From Roseibium sp. TrichSKD4 (GTDB taxonomy: Bacteria; Pseudomonadota; Alphaproteobacteria; Rhizobiales; Stappiaceae), in NCBI RefSeq assembly GCF_000148725.1, contig NZ_GL476301.1:56193-120192 (forward strand): a stretch of DNA of 64,000 nucleotides, read 5' to 3'. The notes below the pieces were generated by a model. That model was not told where the DNA came from and did not search any database. It worked only from the letters and a program-made list of their open reading frames with translations. Shown here in pieces: positions 53,611 to 62,225 of this stretch (position 1 is the first letter of the stretch; each line of letters opens with the position of its first letter). A program made the position numbers and the translations under genes.

Positions 53611-54588
53611 ATGAAAACTGTCTACGCAAAACTGGGATTGGCTTTGGCCTGCACCGCTATGTTGTCGGGCGCTGCAATGGCTGAAAAATGGGATATGCCA
53701 ATGGCATACTCGGCCACCAATTTCCATTCGGAAATGGGTGTGGTTTTTGCTGACAAGGTGCGTGAGTACACAAACGGAGATATTGATATCACCGTTCACC
53801 CGGGTGGTTCTCTGTTCAAGGGTGGTGAGATCAAGCGCGCGATCCAAACCGGTCAGGCCCCCATTGGCGAACGCTTTATGTCCGCGCACGCAAATGAAGC
53901 GCCGCTGCTTGGGTGGGATAATCTACCCTTTGTTGCCACGTCGTATGAAGCGAATGAAAAGCTCTGGCAAGCCGCCAAGGGTAAGGTCAATGACCAGCTG
54001 GCGGGCCTCAACCTCGTTACGCTTTATACTTGCCCATGGCCGGGGCAGGGTTTTTATTTCAACAAGCCGGTTGCGTCGTCCAAGGACACACAAGGCGTCA
54101 AGTTCCGCTCCTACAACACGGCAACAGCAACCTTTGCTGAAGCGCTGGGCATGATCCCGGTTCAAGTGGAAGCTGCCGAGTTGAGTCAGGCTTTGGCAAC
54201 CGGTGTCGCGGAATCCTTCATCTCCTCAGGTTCCACTGGTTACGACCGGAAGGTCTGGGAGCACCTGACGCATTATTACAAGGTCAATGCGTGGCTGCCG
54301 CGCAACTATGTGATGGTGAACAAAGGGGTTTGGGAAGGCCTCGATGCTGGCACCCAAGCTGCGATCCAAAAGGCCGCGGACGAGACAGGCTCTGCTTGCG
54401 CCAAAAAGTCGGAAGAACTTGCCAACTGGTACTTCGAGCAACTCGCGTCTAACGGCATGAGTGTTGAAGACGCGTCCGATGAGTTCCGCGGTGAGCTGGA
54501 AACCATCGGAGCGAAGATGACTGCTGACTGGCTGGAAGACACCGGCGCAGACGGTCAGGCCATTCTGGATGCATATAAGGCCAACTAG
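53611..54588 (+). CDS. dctP: TRAP transporter periplasmic binding protein (DctP family)
   Basis: 325 residues from the ATG at 53611 (AGTGGAGGAACTGAGT upstream). Signal peptide MKTVYAKLGLALACTAMLSG. DctP blocks: 'ADKVREYTNGDIDITVHPGG', 'GVKFRSYNTATATFAEALGM' with the ligand Arg, and 'VAESFISSGSTGYDRKVWEH'. Located 43 bp after dadA; a terminator-like hairpin lies between it and dctQ. Confidence 0.92.
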   Translation: MKTVYAKLGLALACTAMLSGAAMAEKWDMPMAYSATNFHSEMGVVFADKVREYTNGDIDITVHPGGSLFKGGEIKRAIQTGQAPIGERFMSAHANEAPLLGWDNLPFVATSYEANEKLWQAAKGKVNDQLAGLNLVTLYTCPWPGQGFYFNKPVASSKDTQGVKFRSYNTATATFAEALGMIPVQVEAAELSQALATGVAESFISSGSTGYDRKVWEHLTHYYKVNAWLPRNYVMVNKGVWEGLDAGTQAAIQKAADETGSACAKKSEELANWYFEQLASNGMSVEDASDEFRGELETIGAKMTADWLEDTGADGQAILDAYKAN

Positions 54589-54603
54589 TCTTCCCTGACC
54601 ACT

Positions 54604-54632
54604 GACCCCGTCGATCTTCGACGGGGTCTTTT
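54604..54632 (+). terminator. Intra-operon terminator between dctP and dctQ
   Basis: Perfect 11-bp stem GACCCCGTCGA (54604-54614) with TCGACGGGGTC (54618-54628) over TCT, followed by TTTT. It lies 15 bp after dctP and 28 bp before dctQ. Probably partial, setting binding protein above membrane subunits; the same position holds a hairpin in the first TRAP operon. Confidence 0.8.
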
Positions 54633-54659
54633 GACTTTCAAAAACTGGATGTGTGATTG

Positions 54660-55373
54660 ATGAGAGACTGGCAACCGTTTCTTGGGCTGCCACTTTGGGT
54701 TTGGCTCTTTGTATTTCCAGCGGCGCTCGCCGTTTTTTGCCTTGTAAATCCGCAATTGGCCGGGAAGCTGTTGCGCCCCGTTTGGCGGGTACTTGACCGT
54801 GTCTATGTTGGTGCGGGAGTGATCGCTGCGGGCTTCATGGTCATGATCCTGCTCTTGATCGTGGGTCAGATGATCGCGCGTTGGTCGGCACTGACATTCC
54901 CCGGATCAACCGAGTATGCAGGCTATGCCATGGCGGCAACGTCCTTCTTCGCGCTTGCCTACACATTGACCCGTGGCGGGCATATTCGTGTGTCCATTTT
55001 CCTCAATCTCAATGCGCATACGCGGCTTTGGCTTGATGCCGTCGCCATGTTGCTGGCGGCCTGGATTGCCACCTATTTCGCCCGTTATGCAATCAAGACC
55101 AACATCCTTTCAGAGATGTTGAATGATCGTACGCAGGGACAAGATTATGTGCCGGAATGGCTGTTGACGTTCTTTACCATGTTTGCGAACTCGCCCGCCA
55201 AATGGGGAGAGATGTGGGCAAAGACCGGCAGTGAATGGGTCTTTACGCCGGTTTGGGTGCCTCAGCTTCCCATGTCGATTGGCACCGTGCTTCTGGCCAT
55301 CGCCATTTGGGATTATCTTTATCGGCTGCTTGTTGATCGCAAGAGCCACATTGGCGGCGAGGTTGTGGAATGA
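54660..55373 (+). CDS. dctQ: TRAP transporter small membrane subunit (DctQ family), long form
   Basis: 237 residues from the ATG at 54660, longer than typical DctQ (about 160-180). An extra N-terminal hydrophobic helix ('LPLWVWLFVFPAALAVFCLV') precedes the DctQ core ('FPGSTEYAGYAMAATSFFAL', 'GGHIRVSIFL'). A loop of about 40 residues before the last helix adds length ('NSPAKWGEMWAKTGSEWV'). Its stop overlaps the dctM start by 4 bp. Confidence 0.88.
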   Translation: MRDWQPFLGLPLWVWLFVFPAALAVFCLVNPQLAGKLLRPVWRVLDRVYVGAGVIAAGFMVMILLLIVGQMIARWSALTFPGSTEYAGYAMAATSFFALAYTLTRGGHIRVSIFLNLNAHTRLWLDAVAMLLAAWIATYFARYAIKTNILSEMLNDRTQGQDYVPEWLLTFFTMFANSPAKWGEMWAKTGSEWVFTPVWVPQLPMSIGTVLLAIAIWDYLYRLLVDRKSHIGGEVVE

Positions 55374-56683
55374 CCGAGATTTACGCAACACTCGTTTTTG
55401 TCTTTGTGCTGTTCGCTCTTTTGGGCGGATCGGTCTGGATTGGTCTGGCGCTGATGGGTGTCGCATGGGTGGGGATGGAGCTGTTCACCAGCCGTCCGGC
55501 AGGTGATGCCATGATTACCACCATCTGGACGGGGGCATCCAGCTGGACGCTCACAGCGCTGCCGCTGTTCATCTGGATGGGTGAGATCCTGTACCGAACG
55601 CGATTATCTGAAGACATGTTTCGAGGTCTGGCGCCGTGGATGCGATTCCTTCCTGGAGGGCTGCTTCATACAAATATCGCTGGCTGTACAATATTCGCGG
55701 CTGTTTCAGGGTCTTCAGCTGCGACCTTGAACATGGTGGGCAAGATGTCGATTCCGGAACTGCGATCGCGCGGATATCCGGAATTCATGATTATTGGAAC
55801 GCTGGCGGGGGCTGCAACCCTCGGACTGATGATCCCGCCGTCGCTGACCCTGATTGTTTATGGTGTGACGGTGAATGAATCGATCACCAAACTGTTCATG
55901 GCTGGAATCTTTCCGGGGCTCGTCTTGTCCGGCTTGTTCATGACCTACATCATCGCTTGGCATTTCTTCGGTAAAGGTCAGAAGCCTGACCCTGAGCCGT
56001 CCATGTCCTTTGGAACCATGCTCAAGGAAAGTCGGTTTCTGGCGCCTGTGCTGGGGCTCGTGTTTGTCGTGATCGGGTCCATGTATATGGGCTACGCCAC
56101 TGCAACAGAAGCTGCAGCCGTCGGGGTCATCGGGGCGCTGTGTTTGTCCGTCTTCCAAGGGTCTCTCAACTGGAAAACCTTCAGTGAGAGCCTCATGGGT
56201 GCAACGCGCACATCGGCCATGATTGCGTTGATCTTGATGGGGGCTGCCTTCCTCTCCTTGTCCATGGGGTTCACCGGTTTGCCGCGGGCTTTGGCGGAGC
56301 TGATTGAAGGGTTCAATTTGTCCCCAATCGCTCTGATCGCCGTTTTGACCGTGTTTTACCTGATCCTTGGCATGTTCATGGATGGACTGTCTTCGGTTGT
56401 TCTCACGATGGCGATTGTCGAGCCTATGATCCGTGCCGCCGGCATTGATGTGATCTGGTTCGGTATCTTCCTGGTTGTTGTCATTGAAACAGCGCAGGTG
56501 ACACCACCGATCGGGTTCAACCTGTTCGTTTTGCAAGGCATGACGCGGCACGAGATTTCCTACATCGCCAAGACAGCCATTCCGATGGTTGGGTTGATGC
56601 TGTTGATGGTGGTGATCCTTGTGATTTGGCCAGAACTCGCAACCTGGCTTCCGGAGAACATCCGCACAGGACCCGGAGGTTAG
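55370..56683 (+). CDS. dctM: TRAP transporter large membrane subunit (DctM family)
   Basis: 437 residues, about 12 hydrophobic segments, with 'VSGSSAATLNMVGKMSIPEL', 'ATLGLMIPPSLTLIVYGVTV', 'ATATEAAAVGVIGAL' and 'QVTPPIGFNLFVLQGMT', all DctM hallmarks. Solute channel partner of DctQ; overlap with dctQ. The racemase-family gene follows 16 bp later. Confidence 0.93.
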   Translation: MTEIYATLVFVFVLFALLGGSVWIGLALMGVAWVGMELFTSRPAGDAMITTIWTGASSWTLTALPLFIWMGEILYRTRLSEDMFRGLAPWMRFLPGGLLHTNIAGCTIFAAVSGSSAATLNMVGKMSIPELRSRGYPEFMIIGTLAGAATLGLMIPPSLTLIVYGVTVNESITKLFMAGIFPGLVLSGLFMTYIIAWHFFGKGQKPDPEPSMSFGTMLKESRFLAPVLGLVFVVIGSMYMGYATATEAAAVGVIGALCLSVFQGSLNWKTFSESLMGATRTSAMIALILMGAAFLSLSMGFTGLPRALAELIEGFNLSPIALIAVLTVFYLILGMFMDGLSSVVLTMAIVEPMIRAAGIDVIWFGIFLVVVIETAQVTPPIGFNLFVLQGMTRHEISYIAKTAIPMVGLMLLMVVILVIWPELATWLPENIRTGPGG

Positions 56684-56699
56684 GCCGGGTGAGGCTTGA

Positions 56700-57398
56700 A
56701 TGAGAGCTTCCTCAAACCGAGCTGATAAAGCGAAGCTGGGTATCCTGATGCTGGATACCCAGTTTCCGCGCATTCTGGGGGATGTTGGGAACCCAGATAC
56801 TTGGCCGTTTCCGGTCACCTACAAGATCGTTCACGGGGCAAGTCCTGATCGTGCGATCAAACAAGATCCGCGCAAGCTTATTGAGCCCTTTATTGAAGCG
56901 GGACAGGAACTCGTTGAGGCCGGGTGCAAGGGGATTGCAACCACCTGCGGGTTCTTGACCCTTTTGCAGGATGATCTTGCCCGTGCACTGGCCGTTCCGG
57001 TTGCCACATCTGCGCTTCAACAAATCCTGATGATCCAGGCGATACTGCCGCCTGACAAGCGGGTCGGTGTTATCACCATCTCAAAAGCGTCTCTGACACC
57101 TGCCCACTTTCAAGCGGTTGGGGTGGCCGCTCCGGAGGCAGTCCCGGTTGTTGGAACTGAAGGGGGGCGAGAATTCAGCGCTGCCATTCTGGAAAACCGC
57201 GACACACTTGATGTTGATGCGTCTCGACTGGACCTGCTGGATGCGGCCAGTAAGCTGGTCACCCGGTATCCTGATGTTGGGGCAATCTTACTGGAATGTA
57301 CCAACATGCCCCCCTATGCGAACGACATTCGAAACGCCACAGGATTGCCCGTTTATTCCATCTACACGCATCTTTGCTGGTTTCACGCGGGATTATAA
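56700..57398 (+). CDS. Asp/Glu/hydantoin racemase family protein
   Basis: 232 residues. The two-cysteine racemase architecture is visible: Cys in 'GCKGIATTCGFLTLLQDDL' and Cys in 'AILLECTNMPPYA'. The family includes aspartate, glutamate and hydantoin racemases, maleate isomerase and arylmalonate decarboxylase. In an operon with dadA and a TRAP importer, racemisation of an amino acid before or after D-amino-acid oxidation is the simplest reading. The conserved 'ECTN' block is more typical of racemases than of maleate isomerase. No close subfamily recognised. Confidence 0.78.
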   Translation: MRASSNRADKAKLGILMLDTQFPRILGDVGNPDTWPFPVTYKIVHGASPDRAIKQDPRKLIEPFIEAGQELVEAGCKGIATTCGFLTLLQDDLARALAVPVATSALQQILMIQAILPPDKRVGVITISKASLTPAHFQAVGVAAPEAVPVVGTEGGREFSAAILENRDTLDVDASRLDLLDAASKLVTRYPDVGAILLECTNMPPYANDIRNATGLPVYSIYTHLCWFHAGL

Positions 57399-57427
57399 AC
57401 AAAGCGCCTAAAAACCTAATCTGATTT

Positions 57428-57460
57428 ACACAGGTAATTATCAATGGTAATTACCTGTGT
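57428..57460. promoter_or_regulatory. MarR operator candidate upstream of the dehalogenase operon
   Basis: Perfect 13-bp arms ACACAGGTAATTA (57428-57440) and TAATTACCTGTGT (57448-57460) around TCAATGG. It lies 21 bp before the marR start (57482) and has no T-run. Long AT-centred dyads of this kind suit dimeric MarR proteins; likely autoregulation and control of marR-rdhA. Confidence 0.75.
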
Positions 57461-57481
57461 GGCGATGGATATAAATGGCTG

Positions 57482-57931
57482 ATGAGCGAAAGTTACACAC
57501 TCCATAATCGGATCGGTTTCAAGGTGACGCGGTTGGCGCGGATTATGGAAACGCGGTTGGAAAAGCAACTCGCGGTTCATGACATTACTCGGTTGCAGTG
57601 GTGTGTCTTGCGCGGTGTTGGCCTTGAGAATGTGTCCTCTCCCTCGAAACTGGCAGACTATATTTGCGTGGCGCGCCCCGTTGTATCGCGCCTGTTGAAG
57701 TCCATGGAGGAGCAGGGGCTTATCAAGCGGGTCGATATCGATGACGACAAACGGTTTACCGACATCGCGCTTACGGAGCTTGGGAGCGAAAAACTACGGA
57801 TTTGCCACGCTCTTGTGCAGGAGCTGAACCAGCATTTTTCAGGCAAGTTGGATGGCGAAACTTATGATCGGCTCATGGCTGCCATTGATCAGCTGACGGA
57901 GGGCGAAGACGTTCGGCTGACGAGATTGTAA
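57482..57931 (+). CDS. MarR family regulator of the reductive dehalogenase
   Basis: 149 residues with a MarR winged helix: 'VSSPSKLADYICVARPVVSRLLKSM' and the wing 'RVDIDDDKRFTDIALTELG'. It lies 85 bp upstream of the dehalogenase gene on the same strand, preceded by a perfect inverted repeat. MarR proteins commonly release DNA on binding phenolic ligands, which fits a gene for dehalogenating aromatic substrates. Ligand identity is inference. Confidence 0.88.
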   Translation: MSESYTLHNRIGFKVTRLARIMETRLEKQLAVHDITRLQWCVLRGVGLENVSSPSKLADYICVARPVVSRLLKSMEEQGLIKRVDIDDDKRFTDIALTELGSEKLRICHALVQELNQHFSGKLDGETYDRLMAAIDQLTEGEDVRLTRL

Positions 57932-58016
57932 TGCAGATTGAATGGCGTCATTTGCTTGGTGCTGCCAATAAGAACCAAGAGCAGCCCACCCAAGGCGCTG
58001 CCGGGGGAGGAAATTT

Positions 58017-61000
58017 GTGAGGCTTTTTTCGGACCGACACCGACCCGTGCATCTTGGTCCGTTTCCATTAGAGCGACTTGCGAGACGTGATGTCGGCACA
58101 GAGTTGCCAGACGTTCCGGCCTTCACTCCCTTGACTTTTTCCCGGCCCGACAAGCCGGAGAGCATCCTCAACGCCATGACAGAAGCGCAGGCGATGCTGG
58201 ATGCAGTTCGCGACGGCATCGTCAATGGCAACAGAGCGGAGATTCCGGGCTGTCTTAACGAGCGGCAAAATCATTTGAAGGCGTTCGGATTTTTTCAAGA
58301 TGCCTCGATGATGGCGACCTGTGATGTCCCTGCCTCTGCCCTTCTGCGCAGTTCAGTCCGAAACCCGGACCTTGAACGTCTCGCCGATAAACTGCGCACC
58401 GAACAATGCAAATCCCTGGCCTCGGGGATTGATGCGATTATGGCTGATCTTCGAGATGCCGTGAACGCACCGCCCAAAACGGTCTCTCATCATCAACATG
58501 CGCTTGTCGTCATGATGCAAACGCCGCGCCCGGTGCGAGCTGACGAACCGGGATTTGAATGGCTCAACGGGGCGGAAGTCCATCGGTCGGCACTTCGCGC
58601 TATGGAAGTGGCAGTTGTTCTTGCTCAGTACATCCGCCTTCTTGGCTATGAAGCTTGTGCGCATAGCGCCTCGACATCCGATGTTGATCTCAATGTTCTG
58701 GCGGTGAAATCGGGTCTGGCAACAGTGGAGCAGGGTAAGGTCTCAAATCCATATCTTGGGACACGGTTTGCCCTAGCTGTTGTCACAACGGATTTGCCCA
58801 TTGCGCATGACTTGCCGCTTAAGCAGATGGCGGAACAGCCAAAGAGCAGAACCCATGGCATTACCTGGAAGTTGGGATATCAGACTGCGAAGAGCGCAGG
58901 AAACCTCGATCCATATGCCAATCGAAGATACGTTGATGGCGCATATCCGTTTGAAACGCTCAAAAGGGTTGAAACGCCAACGACCTATATTGATGAAGAC
59001 CGGGTTCCGAGGGTGCCAAAGCGTACGGACATGTTTGCGCGCGCCTTGTTCGGTGATCTTGGCAAGAAGGTGCAAACGGCTTCCACCGGAGGGCAATATG
59101 TCCGAAAGTCGGCGCCGTCGATGGCTCAACGTCGGGCGCTTGGGGCCTTTGTCCTGCTTCAGGACGGAGAGCCACGTCCCGATAAGCAAGAAAGTGATGC
59201 CCAGACCAATGCGGCCAATCTCAAGGCCACCTCCTATTTTCTCGGTGCAGATGCAGTAGGTCTGTCCCGGTGTCCGGATTGGACCTGGTATTCTCATGAT
59301 GCAGGTGGGGTGCCGATAGACCCGCCGCATGATCAAGCGCTCTCAATGGTGATTGACCAGGGATATGAGACCACAGAGGGTACATCTGGGGATGATTGGA
59401 TAGCCGTTTCCCAGTCAATGCGGGCGTATCTGCGTTTTTCCATTCTTGGCAGTATTGTTGCCCAGCAAATCCGCAATCTTGGATACGAGGCTAAAGCGCA
59501 CACCGTGATCGACGGTGAGGTGTTGCAGCCGCCGTTGCTGCTCCTGTCCGGTTTGGGGGAAGTGAGCCGGATTGGAGAGGTCATTCTCAATCCGTTTTTG
59601 GGGCCGCGGCTCAAATCCGGTGCTGTAACAACCACTATACCGATTGCGCATGACAAGCCGATTTCCTTTGGCCTGCAAAGCTTCTGTGAGGCTTGCAACA
59701 AATGCGCGCGCGAATGTCCGTCTGGCGCGATCACTGCCGGGCCGAAAATGATGTTTAACGGCTATGAGATCTGGAAATCAGATAGCCAGAAGTGCACCAC
59801 CTATCGGATCACCAATATGGGTGGGGCGATGTGTGGTCGTTGCATGAAAACCTGCCCTTGGAACCTTGAAGGAATATTTGCAGAAGCGCCGTTTCGATGG
59901 GCTGCAATGAATATACCCAAGGCGGCACCGGTGCTCGCCAAGCTGGATGACATGGTCGGCAATGGCGAGCAGAACCTCGTCAAGAAGTGGTGGTGGGATC
60001 TGGAGCTCTCAGAAGATGGTGCCTATCGTCCCACAAAGCACCCCGTTAATGAGCGTCCGCTGCAAAAAGATCTGAACCTGAAATATGAAGACCAGACGCT
60101 TGCCGTTTATCCAGCCAATCTGGCGCCACACCCTTGGCCATTTCCTTTCCCGATGGACCGTGAAAAGGGCATTGAGGCTTATCAGGCCTTGGTCACCGCC
60201 CGGGAATATAAGGCTAGAATTGCGCGAAACGAAATGGAAGGCCTGTTTCACACCTACAAGATTGATGGGGATGCGCCGGTTATCGCGGTGGAGATCTCCA
60301 AGGCTGAGCCCATGGTTGACGGCGTAACCAAGTATGAGTTTTCTGCCATTGATGGCGCATCTCTGCCCGAATGGACTGCCGGGGCGCATATCGACATTGT
60401 CGTCGCGCCTGAGTTTTTGCGCCAATATTCATTGTCTGGAAATCCGGCGGAACGTGGATCTTATCAGATCGGGGTCTTGCGTGAGGATAAAGGGCGAGGT
60501 GGCTCGCAGCTTTTGCATCGGATTTTCAGCAAGGGTCGCAGGATCTTCATCTCCAAACCCATCAATCATTTTCCGCTGGTCGAAAATGCCCGGCGCAGTT
60601 TCCTGATGGGTGGCGGTATTGGTATCACCCCGATGATAGCGATGGCGCATCGGCTTCATGCCATCGGGGCTGAGTTTGAGATGCACTACTCCTGCAGCAT
60701 GCGCGCAAGGGCCGGTTTTCTGGAGGACCTTGAAACTATGCCATGGGCTGAGCGGGTACATCTTCATTTCAGTGATGAAGGAAGCCGCGCTGATCTGGAT
60801 CATATCCTCGGGGGCTATCACCCCGGCGATCATGTTTATTGCTGCGGTCCCGTACCGTACATGGATACGGTGATGGCCGCTGCGGAGAGCAATGGTTTTT
60901 CTGAAGACGAGCGCCATGTTGAATATTTCAACGTGCCGGATATGCCCGACTATGAGAACCACCCCTTCATCTTGAAACTCGCTAAAAGTGGGCTGGAGTT

Positions 61001-61226
61001 AGAGGTGCCTACCTCAGAAACAGCAACCGACGTTCTTGCGGCGAATGGTATCCAGATCAATGTCAAATGCGCAGACGGGATTTGCGGGGTTTGTAAATGC
61101 GGGCTTGTCTCTGGCGACGTCGAGCATCGCGATTTTGTTTTGTCAAAAAAACAACGCGAAACAGCCGTAATCCTATGCCAGTCGCGAGCAGCGGAGAAGA
61201 ACGGTGTTATTGAGGTCGATCTTTAA
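58017..61226 (+). CDS. rdhA: Self-sufficient reductive dehalogenase fused to flavin/[2Fe-2S] reductase (BhbA/NpRdhA-like)
   Basis: 1069 residues from the GTG at 58017 (GGGGGAGG upstream). Order of parts: a degenerate N-terminal copy of the corrinoid domain (about 150-290); the active corrinoid domain (about 395-550) with 'WYSHD' Tyr425, 'YEAKAH' Lys493 and 'GPRLKSG' Arg531; [4Fe-4S] ligands C557-C560-C563-C567P and C593...C606-C609-C613P; a PDR-type reductase domain with 'RQYSLSG' (802-808), 'GGGIGITPM' (865-873) and 'YCCGPVPYM'; and a C-terminal [2Fe-2S] ferredoxin C1018-C1023-C1026...C1054. No Tat signal and no rdhB anchor are present, so it is cytosolic and catabolic, not respiratory. The class removes halogen from aromatic rings using cobalamin and NAD(P)H. 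Confidence 0.93.
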   Translation: MRLFSDRHRPVHLGPFPLERLARRDVGTELPDVPAFTPLTFSRPDKPESILNAMTEAQAMLDAVRDGIVNGNRAEIPGCLNERQNHLKAFGFFQDASMMATCDVPASALLRSSVRNPDLERLADKLRTEQCKSLASGIDAIMADLRDAVNAPPKTVSHHQHALVVMMQTPRPVRADEPGFEWLNGAEVHRSALRAMEVAVVLAQYIRLLGYEACAHSASTSDVDLNVLAVKSGLATVEQGKVSNPYLGTRFALAVVTTDLPIAHDLPLKQMAEQPKSRTHGITWKLGYQTAKSAGNLDPYANRRYVDGAYPFETLKRVETPTTYIDEDRVPRVPKRTDMFARALFGDLGKKVQTASTGGQYVRKSAPSMAQRRALGAFVLLQDGEPRPDKQESDAQTNAANLKATSYFLGADAVGLSRCPDWTWYSHDAGGVPIDPPHDQALSMVIDQGYETTEGTSGDDWIAVSQSMRAYLRFSILGSIVAQQIRNLGYEAKAHTVIDGEVLQPPLLLLSGLGEVSRIGEVILNPFLGPRLKSGAVTTTIPIAHDKPISFGLQSFCEACNKCARECPSGAITAGPKMMFNGYEIWKSDSQKCTTYRITNMGGAMCGRCMKTCPWNLEGIFAEAPFRWAAMNIPKAAPVLAKLDDMVGNGEQNLVKKWWWDLELSEDGAYRPTKHPVNERPLQKDLNLKYEDQTLAVYPANLAPHPWPFPFPMDREKGIEAYQALVTAREYKARIARNEMEGLFHTYKIDGDAPVIAVEISKAEPMVDGVTKYEFSAIDGASLPEWTAGAHIDIVVAPEFLRQYSLSGNPAERGSYQIGVLREDKGRGGSQLLHRIFSKGRRIFISKPINHFPLVENARRSFLMGGGIGITPMIAMAHRLHAIGAEFEMHYSCSMRARAGFLEDLETMPWAERVHLHFSDEGSRADLDHILGGYHPGDHVYCCGPVPYMDTVMAAAESNGFSEDERHVEYFNVPDMPDYENHPFILKLAKSGLELEVPTSETATDVLAANGIQINVKCADGICGVCKCGLVSGDVEHRDFVLSKKQRETAVILCQSRAAEKNGVIEVDL

Positions 61227-61247
61227 GCCTCAAGAGCGTTTGGCCGT

Positions 61248-62225
61248 TTACGCCATCAACCGCTCTTCCATTGTCCCTGCAATGTTGAGGCGCTGATTGT
61301 GCGGTGTAACCCCGAAACGGGACTGATACAGGCGGATGAAATGCGATGCGGAATCATATCCGCAGGCATGGGCTATTTCCGTGATTGACTTTTCGGTCTG
61401 CAAGAGCAGATTGCGCGCACGGGCCAGCTTCTGGTCGATCACATATTTTTTGGGTGACACCTTTAGGTGTTTTTGAAACAGGCGCTCCAGCTGCCGCGTT
61501 GAAATGCCGATACGGCGGGCAATCTCCGATGTTGGCAGGTAATTGGGAGCGCTTTCTTTCATTAATCGAATGGCTTCTGCAATATGCGGGTTGCGAATGC
61601 CATAACGTGCTTGAACGGATATCTGTTGCTGGACATTGCCCGACCGCACGCCGTTGTAAACCAGTTGATCTGCAACGGCGACTGCCAGATCTTCACCATG
61701 CGACTGACCTATCAAATGCAAGATCAAGTCCGTTGTAGCTGTGCCGCCTGATGCGGTGACGAATGCTTCGTCGGCAACGAAGATGTTTCGGCACAATGTG
61801 ACGTTTGGAAACGTCTCCTCAAAACTGTCATGAAATGCCCAGTGAACGGCGGCCCGCCGACCGTCCAATAGTCCTGCCTTGGCGAGAACATAAGCACCAG
61901 AGCACAGTGCTCCGATCCGGTTGCCGCGCGTGCGCTCGCGCCTAATGAAGGCGAGAACGTCCGGTGTGGCCCGTTCGCCCGCGTTTTGGCCGGACACAAG
62001 AAAGAGCCTGCTGCGTGGCGGCAGTGGATCAAGGCCTTGATCCACAAGTGTCACGGTTCGGTTAGAGCAGACGGCGCGCTCCCCGCAAACAGAGGCCAAC
62101 CGCCAGCGATAGAGTTCCGACCCATGAAGCAGGTTGGCAATTCGCAAGGGTTCAATCGCGCAGGAAAAGGCGATGTGTGAAAAGTCGTCGAGCAACAAAA
62201 AGGTCACGTCTTCAGGACTTGTCAT
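61248..62225 (-). CDS. AraC family regulator with GATase1-like domain (GlxA type)
   Basis: 325 residues from the ATG at 62225 (GGAAGGG upstream). The N-terminal DJ-1/PfpI-like domain ('VTFLLLDDFSHIAFSCAIEP', 'GALCSGAYVLAKAGLLDGRR') is followed by two AraC HTH units ('PTSEIARRIGISTRQLERLF' and 'SITEIAHACGYDSASHFIRL'). Relatives (GlxA, ArgR, CdhR) respond to amino compounds such as arginine, carnitine or choline. It converges on rdhA with 21 bp between the stops and diverges from the GntR gene. Targets unknown; the dadA-TRAP unit or the FAH gene are possible. Confidence 0.88.
   Translation of the reverse strand: MTSPEDVTFLLLDDFSHIAFSCAIEPLRIANLLHGSELYRWRLASVCGERAVCSNRTVTLVDQGLDPLPPRSRLFLVSGQNAGERATPDVLAFIRRERTRGNRIGALCSGAYVLAKAGLLDGRRAAVHWAFHDSFEETFPNVTLCRNIFVADEAFVTASGGTATTDLILHLIGQSHGEDLAVAVADQLVYNGVRSGNVQQQISVQARYGIRNPHIAEAIRLMKESAPNYLPTSEIARRIGISTRQLERLFQKHLKVSPKKYVIDQKLARARNLLLQTEKSITEIAHACGYDSASHFIRLYQSRFGVTPHNQRLNIAGTMEERLMA

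Noticed and set aside
58017-61226. Organohalide-respiration (membrane-anchored) RdhA or QueG epoxyqueuosine reductase
   Set aside because: No twin-arginine signal and no rdhB-like anchor gene nearby; QueG is about 350 residues and lacks the fused reductase and [2Fe-2S] domains.
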